Source of the DNA: Acidobacteriaceae bacterium
GTDB taxonomy: Bacteria > Acidobacteriota > Terriglobia > Terriglobales > Acidobacteriaceae
Assembly (NCBI GenBank): GCA_003140075.1
Contig: PLIO01000086.1
Coordinates: forward strand, 9,690 to 73,689
Direction: 5' to 3'
Length of the DNA stretch: 64,000 nt
Shown: piece by piece, positions 16,440 through 24,727 of the stretch
Layout of the letters: each line of letters opens with the position of its first letter
Position numbering within the stretch: the first letter of the stretch is position 1
Notes under the pieces: generated by a model
What the model was told of the DNA's origin: nothing
The model's database searches: none
Seen by the model: only the letters and a program-made list of their open reading frames with translations
Made by a program: the position numbers and the translations under genes

Positions 16440-16470
16440 CCCTTCTGTTGAGCGGCTACGCTCAGAAGGG
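16440..16470 (+). promoter_or_regulatory. Hairpin enclosing the ribosome binding site
   Basis: CCCTTCTG (16440-16447) pairs with CAGAAGGG (16463-16470), extended by AGCG/CGCT inside. The 3' arm contains the AGAAGGG Shine-Dalgarno of the gene starting at 16477. Folding would mask the ribosome binding site. Confidence 0.5.
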
Positions 16471-16476
16471 AAATAA

Positions 16477-16794
16477 ATGAGAAAGGCACTTTCTCTAACG
16501 TTATCAATCGTTGCACTCGCTCTGCCAGCGGGTGCCCAAGACAAACCGGTCAAGCCGTGCGTGATAGTTCGCACAGGAAAAGGCTCAATGAAAATAGATG
16601 CTGGCGGAGAATGCCACGGCACGCGCTCTTGCTTTCTTTACATCGACTCCATGAATGTACCAACGTCGGATATCAAGGACCAGTACACAGCGAAGGACAT
16701 GCAAAAACTGGAAAAGAAAGCGACCAAGGTTGTTGTAGTGCCGAGCACCCAGACGGTCGATCTGCAAGCTGCAAAGGACTCCTGCCAGAAGTAA
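16477..16794 (+). CDS. Small secreted protein of unknown function (105 aa)
   Basis: 105 residues with a clear Sec signal peptide: MRKALSLTLSIVALALPAGA, predicted cleavage after AGA before QDKPVK. The mature part contains four cysteines (KPCVIV, GGECHGTRSC, KDSCQK), suggesting disulfides in the periplasm or outside. Ribosome binding site AGAAGGG lies 6 bp upstream, inside a hairpin. It is followed 20 bp later by another unrecognised gene on the same strand, so the two probably form an operon. No family recognised. Confidence 0.65.
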   Translation: MRKALSLTLSIVALALPAGAQDKPVKPCVIVRTGKGSMKIDAGGECHGTRSCFLYIDSMNVPTSDIKDQYTAKDMQKLEKKATKVVVVPSTQTVDLQAAKDSCQK

Positions 16795-16814
16795 CTTAAA
16801 AGGACCGACCCAAC

Positions 16815-17474
16815 ATGCCGATGATTCAGCCGCCCACAGTCAGCAAGCAACTACAGGACGAAATACACAAAGCCGAACTGATGCACGACTTCATTATTGC
16901 AACCATGCCCGACAAATTTGTTGGGGACACGGACCAAAAATTACTCGTTGCGGCAATCTACTCGCTTACATTGGAGCACCACGGCGCGATTCTCCACCTG
17001 TTCAAATCCGGTCGGTTCGATGGCAGCGCCTTTGCTCTCGTGCGGCCGCTGATAGACGGGGCTTATCGCGCTCACTGGATATATTCCTGTGCGAAGCCGG
17101 ATATTGTCGCACGCATCAAGAACGGCGAGAACGTGTATCCGGGGTTGAACAACATGGCGACCGAGATTGAAAAGAAGATTGATGCTGACGGGATGTTTGC
17201 CTCCATTGCGCCTTACATTAATGCGCTACACGGCTACACGCACGGGGGATTGGAACAACTTGGTCGCAGATTTGACGCAACCGGAACCGCTGTCAAACCG
17301 AACTATGATGATGGTGAGAAGCTGGAGGCCGTTAAAGCAACAACAGCGCATTTGACTGTATTGGCAATTGCGTGGTGTCAGATTGTCTCAACCGATCCGC
17401 CAGATAAGGAGCCACTATCCAAGAAAATCAGCGACCACTACGTGGCGGAGTATCCCATGCCTCCAAAAGCCTAG
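16815..17474 (+). CDS. Unrecognised helical protein (219 aa)
   Basis: 219 residues, soluble, predominantly alpha-helical by reading. Notable segments are HDFIIATMPDKFVGDTDQKL, LVAAIYSLTLEHHGAILHLF, RFDGSAFALVRPLIDGAYRA and INALHGYTHGGLEQLGRRFD. The EHH, RPLIDGAYRAHW and HGYTHGG patterns recall helical DUF families that carry conserved Arg/His residues, of the DUF5677/DUF6988 sort. I cannot assign it firmly. It follows the secreted 105-residue gene by 20 bp and ends just before REP copy 4. Island location suggests recent acquisition. Confidence 0.65.
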   Translation: MPMIQPPTVSKQLQDEIHKAELMHDFIIATMPDKFVGDTDQKLLVAAIYSLTLEHHGAILHLFKSGRFDGSAFALVRPLIDGAYRAHWIYSCAKPDIVARIKNGENVYPGLNNMATEIEKKIDADGMFASIAPYINALHGYTHGGLEQLGRRFDATGTAVKPNYDDGEKLEAVKATTAHLTVLAIAWCQIVSTDPPDKEPLSKKISDHYVAEYPMPPKA

Positions 17475-17480
17475 CGGCCC

Positions 17481-17535
17481 GGGTGCCCCATTTCTCGTGT
17501 TCTTCGCGAGAAGTGGGGCCCTTCGCGCATACCCC
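17481..17535 (+). repeat. REP-like palindromic element, copy 4
   Basis: GGGTGCCCCATTTCTCGTG with a short loop, then CGAGAAGTGGGGCCCTT. It is more diverged at the 3' edge than copies 1-3. It lies seven bases after the stop of the preceding gene. Confidence 0.8.
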
Positions 17536-17636
17536 CTCGCTTTCGGGTCTGTTCCCAGGCTACGTACTTTTCCACAGCCTTCCACACCCCCTCTGTGACA
17601 TCTGACCTTGCACCCACCCCCTAAACTAGTAGTAGT

Positions 17637-18449
17637 ATGCTCCTCCGCCAAATCATCTCCCAGAAACTCTTCGAAACTCCCGCCGGCACCAAATTCGACG
17701 TCCGTAACACCTTATTTTTCAATATTTTGTGCGCAAACCCTTTGCTTGCAAGATTTTACGCGGATCTCTTCCGCCGCCACGGCGCTAACCCCAGTCTTAT
17801 CAAAGATTTAGAAACTCGATCCGCAAATTTTTTCGCTCCAGATCAATCCCCCAGGAACGCAACACCCAAACCAGCGAAAGGCTCAAACCCCATGGCAGTC
17901 AACCCAAACACTCGTGTCTGTGCTCACATCAAGGTCAACGGAATCCGCTGCGGCTCGCCCGCCCTGCGCCAGGAAGTCTTCTGCTATTTCCATCAGCGCA
18001 TGATCCGCGGCGTGCGCACCCCGCCCAAGTCACGTCTCCATCCCATCGCCAATTTCGAGGACCCGCAAGCCATCCAGGCCTCGCTCATGGAAGTCGTCAA
18101 CGCCCTCGTCCGCAACCAGATCGATGTCCCCCGCGCGCGCCTCATCCTGCGCGCGCTCAGCATCGCAGCCAGAAACGCGACCAAGACTCATTTCGATTGT
18201 TGGCAAAGCGACATGGTCAAGGAAGTTCCCGAATACCCCGCAGCCCCGCCCGCCGCCGGATCATTCGCCATCTCCACCGCCCAGGCCGCAGCCCTCACCA
18301 ACGTCAGCACGCCGCAGGAAGACGCGTCCGGCCCAGACCGTCTCACCAGCGCCTTTCAGCCCGCACCGGAGAATATCCGCCGCAAACCACCGTCAAGTGT
18401 GAAGAGCGTGCCGCGACCCCGCTCCGCAAGAAGCAGCCGCACCGGATGA
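17637..18449 (+). CDS. Cys/His-motif protein, acidobacterial-type hypothetical
   Basis: 270 residues from the ATG at 17637. An internal ATG at 17892 (MAVNPNTRVCAHIKVNGIRC) may be the true start, because the recognisable part begins there. The upstream 85 codons still show GC-biased third positions, so they may be a genuine extension. Core motif: CAHIKVNGIRCGSPALRQEV followed by FCYFHQR, giving a C-x-H...C...C-x-x-H arrangement that looks metal-binding. This is followed by HPIANFEDPQAIQASLMEVV and a helical ARLILRALSIAARNA segment, then a low-complexity Ala/Pro-rich tail. I have seen this pattern in Acidobacteriota proteins. No function is known to me. Confidence 0.6.
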   Translation: MLLRQIISQKLFETPAGTKFDVRNTLFFNILCANPLLARFYADLFRRHGANPSLIKDLETRSANFFAPDQSPRNATPKPAKGSNPMAVNPNTRVCAHIKVNGIRCGSPALRQEVFCYFHQRMIRGVRTPPKSRLHPIANFEDPQAIQASLMEVVNALVRNQIDVPRARLILRALSIAARNATKTHFDCWQSDMVKEVPEYPAAPPAAGSFAISTAQAAALTNVSTPQEDASGPDRLTSAFQPAPENIRRKPPSSVKSVPRPRSARSSRTG

Positions 18450-18487
18450 CAACAAAGTCTGATTTCAGTGCGGCACCATCTCCGGAA

Positions 18488-19396
18488 CTACTGGAATTGG
18501 TTCGGCGGAGTCTGAGTCGGCGCTGCGGTCTTCGTGTTCGCGTCGGGTTGCGCAGCGGCAGGCTGGTCCGCGTTTCCCGGTTGCGTCATCGTCGTCGCCT
18601 CAGGCAAGGCTGGAGGCGGAATACCTTTCGCCTTCACGATCGCCCAGTGCCACTCCTGGTCGGGAAAGAGAGCGAAATTCAGCTGCGTCCGAAACAGCGC
18701 CGTCGTTGCCGGTGCGGCAGATCCTTTTACCCGCAACAGAACAGTTACATCGGGCTGCTTCTGGAACGAATCTGGCACTTCATGAGAGGAGTTGCCGGCG
18801 ACGGCGGGAACAATTCGCGCCGGTCCATAGTAAGAAGCGGCAGCGGAAGGATCGGGGCGTCTGACGATCGTGAGCCCGATCACGACCTCGCGCAACTCCC
18901 ATGAAGTTCCGTTGTGCATCGAGACCTGCAGCGAATCTCCATCGATGGTGGCCGGGCCGTCCAGCTTGGCCAGTTCGCTGCGCGGCAACTCGTCCAGCAG
19001 AATTGGATCGGTAACCAGCACACTTGTCTTCGCGCTAAAGGAAAGACTGCAGGTGACGTCGGGCGAAGAAATCTGAAAATTCTTTCCCGCGGGGTCGAGC
19101 GAAAACACCAGCGAAGTGCCGGCTGCGTGCTTGGCCTCAGCATCGTCCATTAGTTGGGAGAGGTTATCGTTATCGATGACCGCCTCGGACGGAGCAGGTT
19201 TCTTACGCAGACTGCGCGCCACATCTCCCAGTGGCGCGTCATTGGCATCCTCCTGCGCGCAAACGTACGGGGACACCGCTAATATCAGGAGTCCAGAGAC
19301 CAGCAGGGCCAGCCTCGTGCGGTTTGATGGAAGCACTCGCAAAGGGAATTCAGGAGATCCACGAACCTGCGATTCACCTGCATCGCAGAGGTTCAT
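18488..19396 (-). CDS. Secreted protein of unknown function (302 aa)
   Basis: 302 residues with a signal-peptide-like hydrophobic segment after a ~25-residue lead (LALLVSGLLILAVSPYVCAQ, ending AQ-ED). Translation may therefore start a little further in. The mature region has a short acidic helix (DNDNLSQLMDDAEAKHAA). A beta-rich domain follows, including LVFSLDPAGKNFQISSPDVT and GTSWELREVVIGLTIVRRPD. The tail is Pro/Ala/Thr-rich and likely unstructured. It is convergent with the Cys/His-motif gene. No family recognised, probably periplasmic. Confidence 0.6.
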   Translation of the reverse strand: MNLCDAGESQVRGSPEFPLRVLPSNRTRLALLVSGLLILAVSPYVCAQEDANDAPLGDVARSLRKKPAPSEAVIDNDNLSQLMDDAEAKHAAGTSLVFSLDPAGKNFQISSPDVTCSLSFSAKTSVLVTDPILLDELPRSELAKLDGPATIDGDSLQVSMHNGTSWELREVVIGLTIVRRPDPSAAASYYGPARIVPAVAGNSSHEVPDSFQKQPDVTVLLRVKGSAAPATTALFRTQLNFALFPDQEWHWAIVKAKGIPPPALPEATTMTQPGNADQPAAAQPDANTKTAAPTQTPPNQFQ

Positions 19397-19839
19397 CCAG
19401 AATTGTAGTAAGAATCAGGGACAAAGCAGAGATAACTCGGGCAAACCTAAGGGCTAGCACTTCCGCGCGGAAGGAAAGAAATGGGCGTGCGCTGACGAAA
19501 TGGAAGCGCAACGGGACGCACGCCCAAGACCCTGGCCTGAAACTTTCTACAGAAGGCCCGAAGACCGCAAACGCGAGACTGGATCAGCTACCGGCTGCCG
19601 CCGGAATACCCAGCGTGCCACCGCAAAGCCCAGCGCCGCGTAACACAGATGCATGAACCTCATAGACACCCCCAAGATCAATCGGCCATCACCTCAGGGG
19701 GAGGATCAGCATCACTATCGGCAACATAGCAGTGGACATGAGCTTGTACAAGGCACAACCGTGCCATCTCGGTGGCACGGAAGTAATAGGGCATAGCCCG
19801 CAAGTGCGTTACGCAGGAGTTAGCGGCCGGCATCCCTCT
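19397..19839. other. Gene-poor stretch with several palindromes
   Basis: About 440 bp without a convincing gene. It holds the perfect 14-bp palindrome CTTCCGCGCGGAAG (19460-19473), an inverted repeat GGGCGTGCG/CGCACGCCC (19483-19491 and 19517-19525), and a hairpin CCGTGCCA/TGGCACGG (19759-19780) near the 3' end of the BNR gene. One tiny open frame is listed separately. Confidence 0.6.
19547..19663 (-). CDS. Possible tiny membrane peptide (38 aa)
   Basis: An ATG at 19663 opens a 38-residue frame: MRFMHLCYAALGFAVARWVF then RRQPVADPVSRLRSSGLL. One short hydrophobic helix is followed by a basic tail, a layout seen in many real small membrane proteins. A G-rich run (TTGGGGGTG) precedes the start. 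There is no conservation evidence, so this could be chance. Confidence 0.25.
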   Translation of the reverse strand: MRFMHLCYAALGFAVARWVFRRQPVADPVSRLRSSGLL

Positions 19840-22800
19840 TCAATGAGCGTCCCTATCTTCCGTTTCTCCGGTTCGACCGGCGGGCGGGACCACAATGGTG
19901 GAAAGATTGCTTTCTGAGGTCAGCTTCCGAAAAGACGCCAGATCTTGACGCTGCAAGTCTTCCCAGCGGCTGAGAAACTCGCCGGCTTGCCGCTTCAGCT
20001 TCTCGAACTGAAGTTGCTCGGCCTCGGTTGGAGCCGAATCAGCGCTGCCCACGTCCATCGCAAGATAGGCCAGCTTCGCGTCAAGCTGCGGCGGGTAGGC
20101 CAGCGAATCTTCATCCGCGCTGATGGTCAAATTGACAAACTGATCGCGCGCGTCTGTCAACTTCCTATCCAGATCATCCGCGGAGGCGGCTATCGCTTTC
20201 GCGCTGGCGTTCTCCGGCAAACGCCGTTTGAGGCCGCTCACTTGCGAGCGCACATCCTGAATCTGATTGACTGCGTCGTAAACCCGGTTCAGTTCCTCAT
20301 GAATCTGAATCTGCATATTGAATTGCTGCGCCAGGTCTGCCGCGCTGACGTTGACCCGGGGATCCAGTTTCACTTCCAGAGGCACAACCTGGGTCTCCGC
20401 GCCCACCGTTAGCCGCACCTGATATTGTCCCGGCGCTGCCACCGGTCCCTTTGCGCCCGCGTTGTATTCCCACAGGTAATAGCCGGGAACGCGATGGGCT
20501 TCCTCATAACGCAAATCCCACGCGAAGCGGTTTAAGCCGGCCTCCACCTTGATCTCTTTTTCAGGCTTCTTGTCGTCCGGATCGAGGGGCTCATCGGGCA
20601 ACTGCGTTTCAGCACTCGAATACTTGTGAATCGGCGTTCCAGAAGCATCCAGGATTTCCAGTTTGGTTTCTGTACCGGCTTTGGGCGCATCTTTCAGGTA
20701 GAAATAAATCACCGCGCCGGCCGGCGGATTCTGTCCCGTCCGCTTGGAGGGGTGCATCTCCCCGCTCGCTCCCGCTTGCGTACGATATGCCGTCCCCGGC
20801 GTGTAGAGATGAACATCTTTCTTCGCGATGTCGTCATTGAATTGCCGCAACGGACTGACGTCATCCAGGATCCAGAACGCTCTGCCGTGCGTGGCCACGA
20901 CCAGATCGGTGCCTTTGATCACGAGGTCATGCACCGGAGTGGCCGGCAGATTCAGTTTGAGCGGGCGCCAATCCGCTCCGTCGTTGAACGAAACGTAGAC
21001 GCCATTCTCGGTTCCCGTATAGAGCAGACCGCGTTTCTTCGGATCTTCGCGAACGGCCCGCACGAACGAACCCTCGGGAATCCCGTTGGTGAGCTTCGTC
21101 CAGGTCTTGCCGTAATCGCTGGTCTTGTAAATGTACGGCTTAAGATCGTCGTTCTGATGGCGATCCACCGCCACATAGGCCGTGCCTGCGTCGTGGGGCG
21201 AAGCCTCGATCTGGCTGATGCGGCTCCATTCCGGCAAATCCTTGGGCGTGATGTTGGTCCAGTTTTTTCCTTCGTCCCGCGTAATCTGGATCAAGCCGTC
21301 ATCGGTGCCAACCCATAACAAACCCTTCGTGATCGGCGACTCGGCAAGCGCAAAGATGGTGTCGTAGTACTCGGTGCCGGAATCGTCGAGCGTGATATCG
21401 CCACCGGAAACGCGCTGTTTGCTTTTATCGTTGCGCGTAAGGTCGGGGCTTATCGCCTGCCAGTGCACACCACCGTCCGTGGTTTTGAACAGCCGTTCGC
21501 CGGCGTGATACAGCGTGTTGGGATCGTGCGGTGAAAGCAGCACGGGCGCGGTCCACTGGAAGCGATGCTCCAGGCTGGCGGCGCCATGCGCGTCGGAAAG
21601 TTCAGGCTGCTCGGTGATCGCTTTCACCTGCCCGATATGCTTGTCAAATCGCGTGATGTTCCCCTGATAATCGGCCGCATAAACAATGTTCGGATCCGGC
21701 GGATAAGGCGCGATGTAGCCCGCTTCGCCTCCACCCACGTCATACCAGTCGGAGCGATCAATGGAGCCGTCGTCGCTGCGGCTGGCGATGGCGACTGTGC
21801 CGCTATCCTGTTGCGCCCCGTAAACCCGGTAAGGCATAGCCGTGTCAGTGGTGACGTGATAGAACTGCGCCGTGGGCTGATTGTCTTCGCGCGTCCAGTT
21901 CTTGCCGCCATCCAACGTCACCGTGACCCCGCCGTCGTTGGCCGCGATCATGCGCCGCGTATCCCGGGGATCGATCCACAGCCCGTGGTTGTCACCGTGC
22001 GGAACTTTTATCTTATTGAACAGGTGACCGCCGTCCGTCGACTTGAAGCTCTCCACGTCCATGATGTACACGACATTTTCGTCTCGCGGGTCGGCGAAGA
22101 TGTGCATGTAGTACCAGGGACGCTGCCACAAGCTATGACTCGGGTTAGCGAAGTCCCAGGTCTCGCCGCCGTCGTCGGAGCGGTAGAGTCCGCCATCGGG
22201 ATTGTGCGCTTCAATCAGTGCATAAACCCGATCGGAGTTCGCTGCGACCGCAATGCCGATGCGTCCGTAAGGACCTTTGGGCAGACCATGCTCCTCCAGC
22301 CGCTTCCAGGTTGTGCCTCCATCGCCCGAGCGGTAGAGTCCGCTGCCCGGGCCGCCGCTGGTCATGCTCCACGCGGTTCGTCGCGCCTGCCACAGTGCGG
22401 CAAACAGAATATTCGGATTGTGCGGATCGAAGGCAACGTCGATGCCGCCCGTGTTCTCATCTTTATAGAGAACTTTCTCCCAGCTCTTGCCGCCATCGAC
22501 CGTGCGAAAAATGCCGCGCTCCGTATTCGGTCCGTAGGGATGTCCCAAGGCGGCTACGAAAACAATGTCTGGATTGTTGGGATTGACGATGACTTTGCCG
22601 ATGGCCCGGCTGTCGCGCAGACCAACATTCTTCCAGGTCTTGCCGCCGTCGAGCGACTTGTAGACTCCATCGCCCTGAGAGATATTGCCGCGAATGCAGG
22701 CTTCTCCCGTGCCTACGTAAATCGTGTTGTGATCGGAAGTGGCCACCGCCAGGCTGCCGATCGATCCAGTCGCTTCTTTATCGAAAACCGGCGACCAGGT

Positions 22801-23178
22801 CATGGCCCCGTCGGTCGACTTCCACACTCCGCCGCCGGTCGCGCCAAAATAATAAGTGGTAGGATCACCCGGAATTCCGGCCGCGGTCAGCGAGCGTCCG
22901 CCGCGGAAAGGTCCGATCAGGCGATACTTCATGCCCTTAAACAGTTTTTCTTCCGGCTTCTCTGGCTCGCTTTCGATCGCGGATTCTTGCTCGGCGGCGG
23001 TACCTGTGGATGTTGCAGGCTGCGTAGGCTTGGCAGCCTTCGATTGACGTTCCGGCGTGGTCTGAGCGAAAGCCGTGCCCTGCGCCCACAGTGCGAAGGT
23101 CGCGATAAACAGCGGCAGCCACCAGCTTATAGAAGTCCTTCCAGATTCGTTCCCGCGAGACGTGTTTCGCCCACCCAT
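19840..23178 (-). CDS. Secreted BNR/Asp-box beta-propeller protein (sortilin/VPS10-like)
   Basis: 1112 residues with a signal peptide (WWLPLFIATFALWAQGTAFA, cleavage before QTTPER). The body is a large beta-propeller with many Asp-box turns of the S/TxDGGxTW type (KSTDGAMTW, KSLDGGKTW, RTVDGGKSW, RSGDGGTTW, RSDDGGETW and more), as in sialidase/VPS10-sortilin superfamily proteins. After the propeller (about 60-750) come a beta-sandwich-like region (AGLNRFAWDLRYEEAHRVPG) and a helical C-terminal domain. No sialidase catalytic residues are evident, so a glycosidase activity should not be assumed. Large paralogous proteins of this type are frequent in Acidobacteriota. Probably exported; role unknown. 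It is monocistronic by spacing. Confidence 0.85.
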   Translation of the reverse strand: MGGRNTSRGNESGRTSISWWLPLFIATFALWAQGTAFAQTTPERQSKAAKPTQPATSTGTAAEQESAIESEPEKPEEKLFKGMKYRLIGPFRGGRSLTAAGIPGDPTTYYFGATGGGVWKSTDGAMTWSPVFDKEATGSIGSLAVATSDHNTIYVGTGEACIRGNISQGDGVYKSLDGGKTWKNVGLRDSRAIGKVIVNPNNPDIVFVAALGHPYGPNTERGIFRTVDGGKSWEKVLYKDENTGGIDVAFDPHNPNILFAALWQARRTAWSMTSGGPGSGLYRSGDGGTTWKRLEEHGLPKGPYGRIGIAVAANSDRVYALIEAHNPDGGLYRSDDGGETWDFANPSHSLWQRPWYYMHIFADPRDENVVYIMDVESFKSTDGGHLFNKIKVPHGDNHGLWIDPRDTRRMIAANDGGVTVTLDGGKNWTREDNQPTAQFYHVTTDTAMPYRVYGAQQDSGTVAIASRSDDGSIDRSDWYDVGGGEAGYIAPYPPDPNIVYAADYQGNITRFDKHIGQVKAITEQPELSDAHGAASLEHRFQWTAPVLLSPHDPNTLYHAGERLFKTTDGGVHWQAISPDLTRNDKSKQRVSGGDITLDDSGTEYYDTIFALAESPITKGLLWVGTDDGLIQITRDEGKNWTNITPKDLPEWSRISQIEASPHDAGTAYVAVDRHQNDDLKPYIYKTSDYGKTWTKLTNGIPEGSFVRAVREDPKKRGLLYTGTENGVYVSFNDGADWRPLKLNLPATPVHDLVIKGTDLVVATHGRAFWILDDVSPLRQFNDDIAKKDVHLYTPGTAYRTQAGASGEMHPSKRTGQNPPAGAVIYFYLKDAPKAGTETKLEILDASGTPIHKYSSAETQLPDEPLDPDDKKPEKEIKVEAGLNRFAWDLRYEEAHRVPGYYLWEYNAGAKGPVAAPGQYQVRLTVGAETQVVPLEVKLDPRVNVSAADLAQQFNMQIQIHEELNRVYDAVNQIQDVRSQVSGLKRRLPENASAKAIAASADDLDRKLTDARDQFVNLTISADEDSLAYPPQLDAKLAYLAMDVGSADSAPTEAEQLQFEKLKRQAGEFLSRWEDLQRQDLASFRKLTSESNLSTIVVPPAGRTGETEDRDAH

Positions 23179-23311
23179 GTTCGAATACCCCCCAGTGCCG
23201 AGAAGTGGAAAAGTACAGATGACAAATGCAGATCGTCGTTACGGCAAGACGCTATGCTCAGGCCGCACCACCCGAATGCAAAGCTCCGGCCACGTTGCTC
23301 ACCGGATCTCG

Positions 23312-24184
23312 CTACTTCTCAAGCATGCGGCGAGCCGCCTGGATTTCCTTGCGCTTCGCGGCATCCACCTTCGGGTAGGAAAGATCAAGTTCCTCCAGCG
23401 TTTCCACGATGGCCGCCGAAACCGCCAGGTGCGTAAACCATTTGTTGTCTGCGGGAATGATATACCACGGAGCGTGCCGGGTCGCGGTATGGCGGATCAT
23501 GTCTTCGAAGGCTGCTTGATAGTCGTCCCAGTATTCGCGTTCGTGAATGTCGGCGTCGGAGAACTTCCAGTTTTTCTCCGGTTCATCGAGCCGCGCCAGA
23601 AAGCGCAGCTTCTGCTCTTTCTTGGAGAGGTTCAGAAAAAACTTGCGGATGACCGTGCCGTTGCGCGCCATGTGCCGCTCAAAGCTGCGAATATCTTCAA
23701 AGCGTTCCTCCCAGATGTTCCTAGTCACGAGCTCCGGCGGCAGATTCTCGGCCTCGAGCACCTTGGGGTGCACCCGCACTATTAAAACCTCCTCGTAATA
23801 AGACCGGTTGAAAATTCCGATGTGCCCGCGCTCCGGCAGATGTTCGGTGGTGCGCCACAAGAAGTCATGCTGCAGTTCTGTGGCCGACGGCACCTTGAAC
23901 GAATACACCTGGCAGCCCTCCGGATTCACTCCCGACATGACGTGCTTGATGGTGCCGTCTTTCCCGGCCGCATCCATGGCCTGAAAAATCAGCAACAACG
24001 ACCAGCAGTCCTGCGCATAAAGCTTGGCCTGCAAGTCCGCCATGCGCGCAATGTCTTTTTCCAAGTGTTCCTTGGCTTGCTCGACGGAATGCCAGTGCCC
24101 GGTGTCGGCGGGATCGTAATCTTTCAGGCGGAAATGCTTGCCGTTGTCGATGCGGTAGGATTTGGCGAGTTTGGCAGTTTTCAT
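23312..24184 (-). CDS. ppk2: Polyphosphate kinase 2 family protein
   Basis: 290 residues of the PPK2 family, which transfers phosphate between polyphosphate and nucleotides. The Walker A motif is AMDAAGKDGT (about residues 69-78), the Walker B/lid region is FNRSYYEEVLIVRVHP (about 131-146), and conserved NLSKKEQKLRFLARLDEPEK and KWFTHLAVS segments follow. A single PPK2 domain of this length is usual for class I or class III enzymes acting on ADP/GDP or AMP/ADP. The class cannot be fixed by eye. No ppk1 or exopolyphosphatase gene is adjacent. Confidence 0.9.
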   Translation of the reverse strand: MKTAKLAKSYRIDNGKHFRLKDYDPADTGHWHSVEQAKEHLEKDIARMADLQAKLYAQDCWSLLLIFQAMDAAGKDGTIKHVMSGVNPEGCQVYSFKVPSATELQHDFLWRTTEHLPERGHIGIFNRSYYEEVLIVRVHPKVLEAENLPPELVTRNIWEERFEDIRSFERHMARNGTVIRKFFLNLSKKEQKLRFLARLDEPEKNWKFSDADIHEREYWDDYQAAFEDMIRHTATRHAPWYIIPADNKWFTHLAVSAAIVETLEELDLSYPKVDAAKRKEIQAARRMLEK

Positions 24185-24244
24185 TGTCAGTTGCTTCCAA
24201 GGCTTCGTTCGTAAGTCTACGAAGGTTCGGCCTCTTCGGCAACA

Positions 24245-24625
24245 TTATGCGCCTGAGGAAAACTGACGCTGAGCCTTTTCCCAAATTCGATTTCCAAGAA
24301 ACACCCCGCCCTTGACCAAGATCAAAAGTACAACGACTGTCCCGACGTAGTAACCGCTGCTGGACTGGATGGGCAGTAGGCGATCATACGCAATTAGACC
24401 GAGGAATATTGGACAGACGAACAGGAGGAACCCAGAAACGAAAATGCAGGTGCTTTTCGATCTCCCCTGCAGTGAAGTGATGAGATCACGTTCTCGTCGT
24501 TCGCTGCGGTGAAACGGAAACGAGAACGGAGTCGCCACCCCGCAGGTTCGTAGTATCCATATGCAAGCTAGGTTGCAGAGCACGAACGCCGCAGCAAATC
24601 CGAACACCGCTGTGAACACGCGCAT
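24245..24625 (-). CDS. Small membrane protein (126 aa)
   Basis: 126 residues from the ATG at 24625 (MRVFTAVFGFAAAFVLCNLA), chosen because GAGGTGG lies about 7 bp upstream. A GTG three codons earlier is less likely. Three hydrophobic segments are visible: VFTAVFGFAAAFVLCNLACI, CIFVSGFLLFVCPIFLGLIA and YYVGTVVVLLILVKGGVFLG. They are separated by a charged loop RSERRERDLITSLQGRSKST. Topology and function are unassigned. It precedes ppk2 on the same strand by 60 bp and may be cotranscribed. Confidence 0.6.
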   Translation of the reverse strand: MRVFTAVFGFAAAFVLCNLACIWILRTCGVATPFSFPFHRSERRERDLITSLQGRSKSTCIFVSGFLLFVCPIFLGLIAYDRLLPIQSSSGYYVGTVVVLLILVKGGVFLGNRIWEKAQRQFSSGA

Positions 24626-24727
24626 GGCAGCCACCTCGGATTCATATTGTACTTCGCTGATCGGCTACAGGCGACGTAAACGGGCCTTTACAATCGGAAC
24701 CCAGTTCGCGAAAGCGTCGCAACCAAT

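Noticed and set aside
19840-23178. Sialidase activity for the BNR protein
   Set aside because: Asp-boxes are structural turns only; the catalytic Arg triad and FRIP motif of sialidases are not seen.
21565-23436. 623-codon plus-strand frame opposite the BNR protein gene
   Set aside because: Shadow frame of the beta-propeller gene; no start signal and no recognisable motifs.
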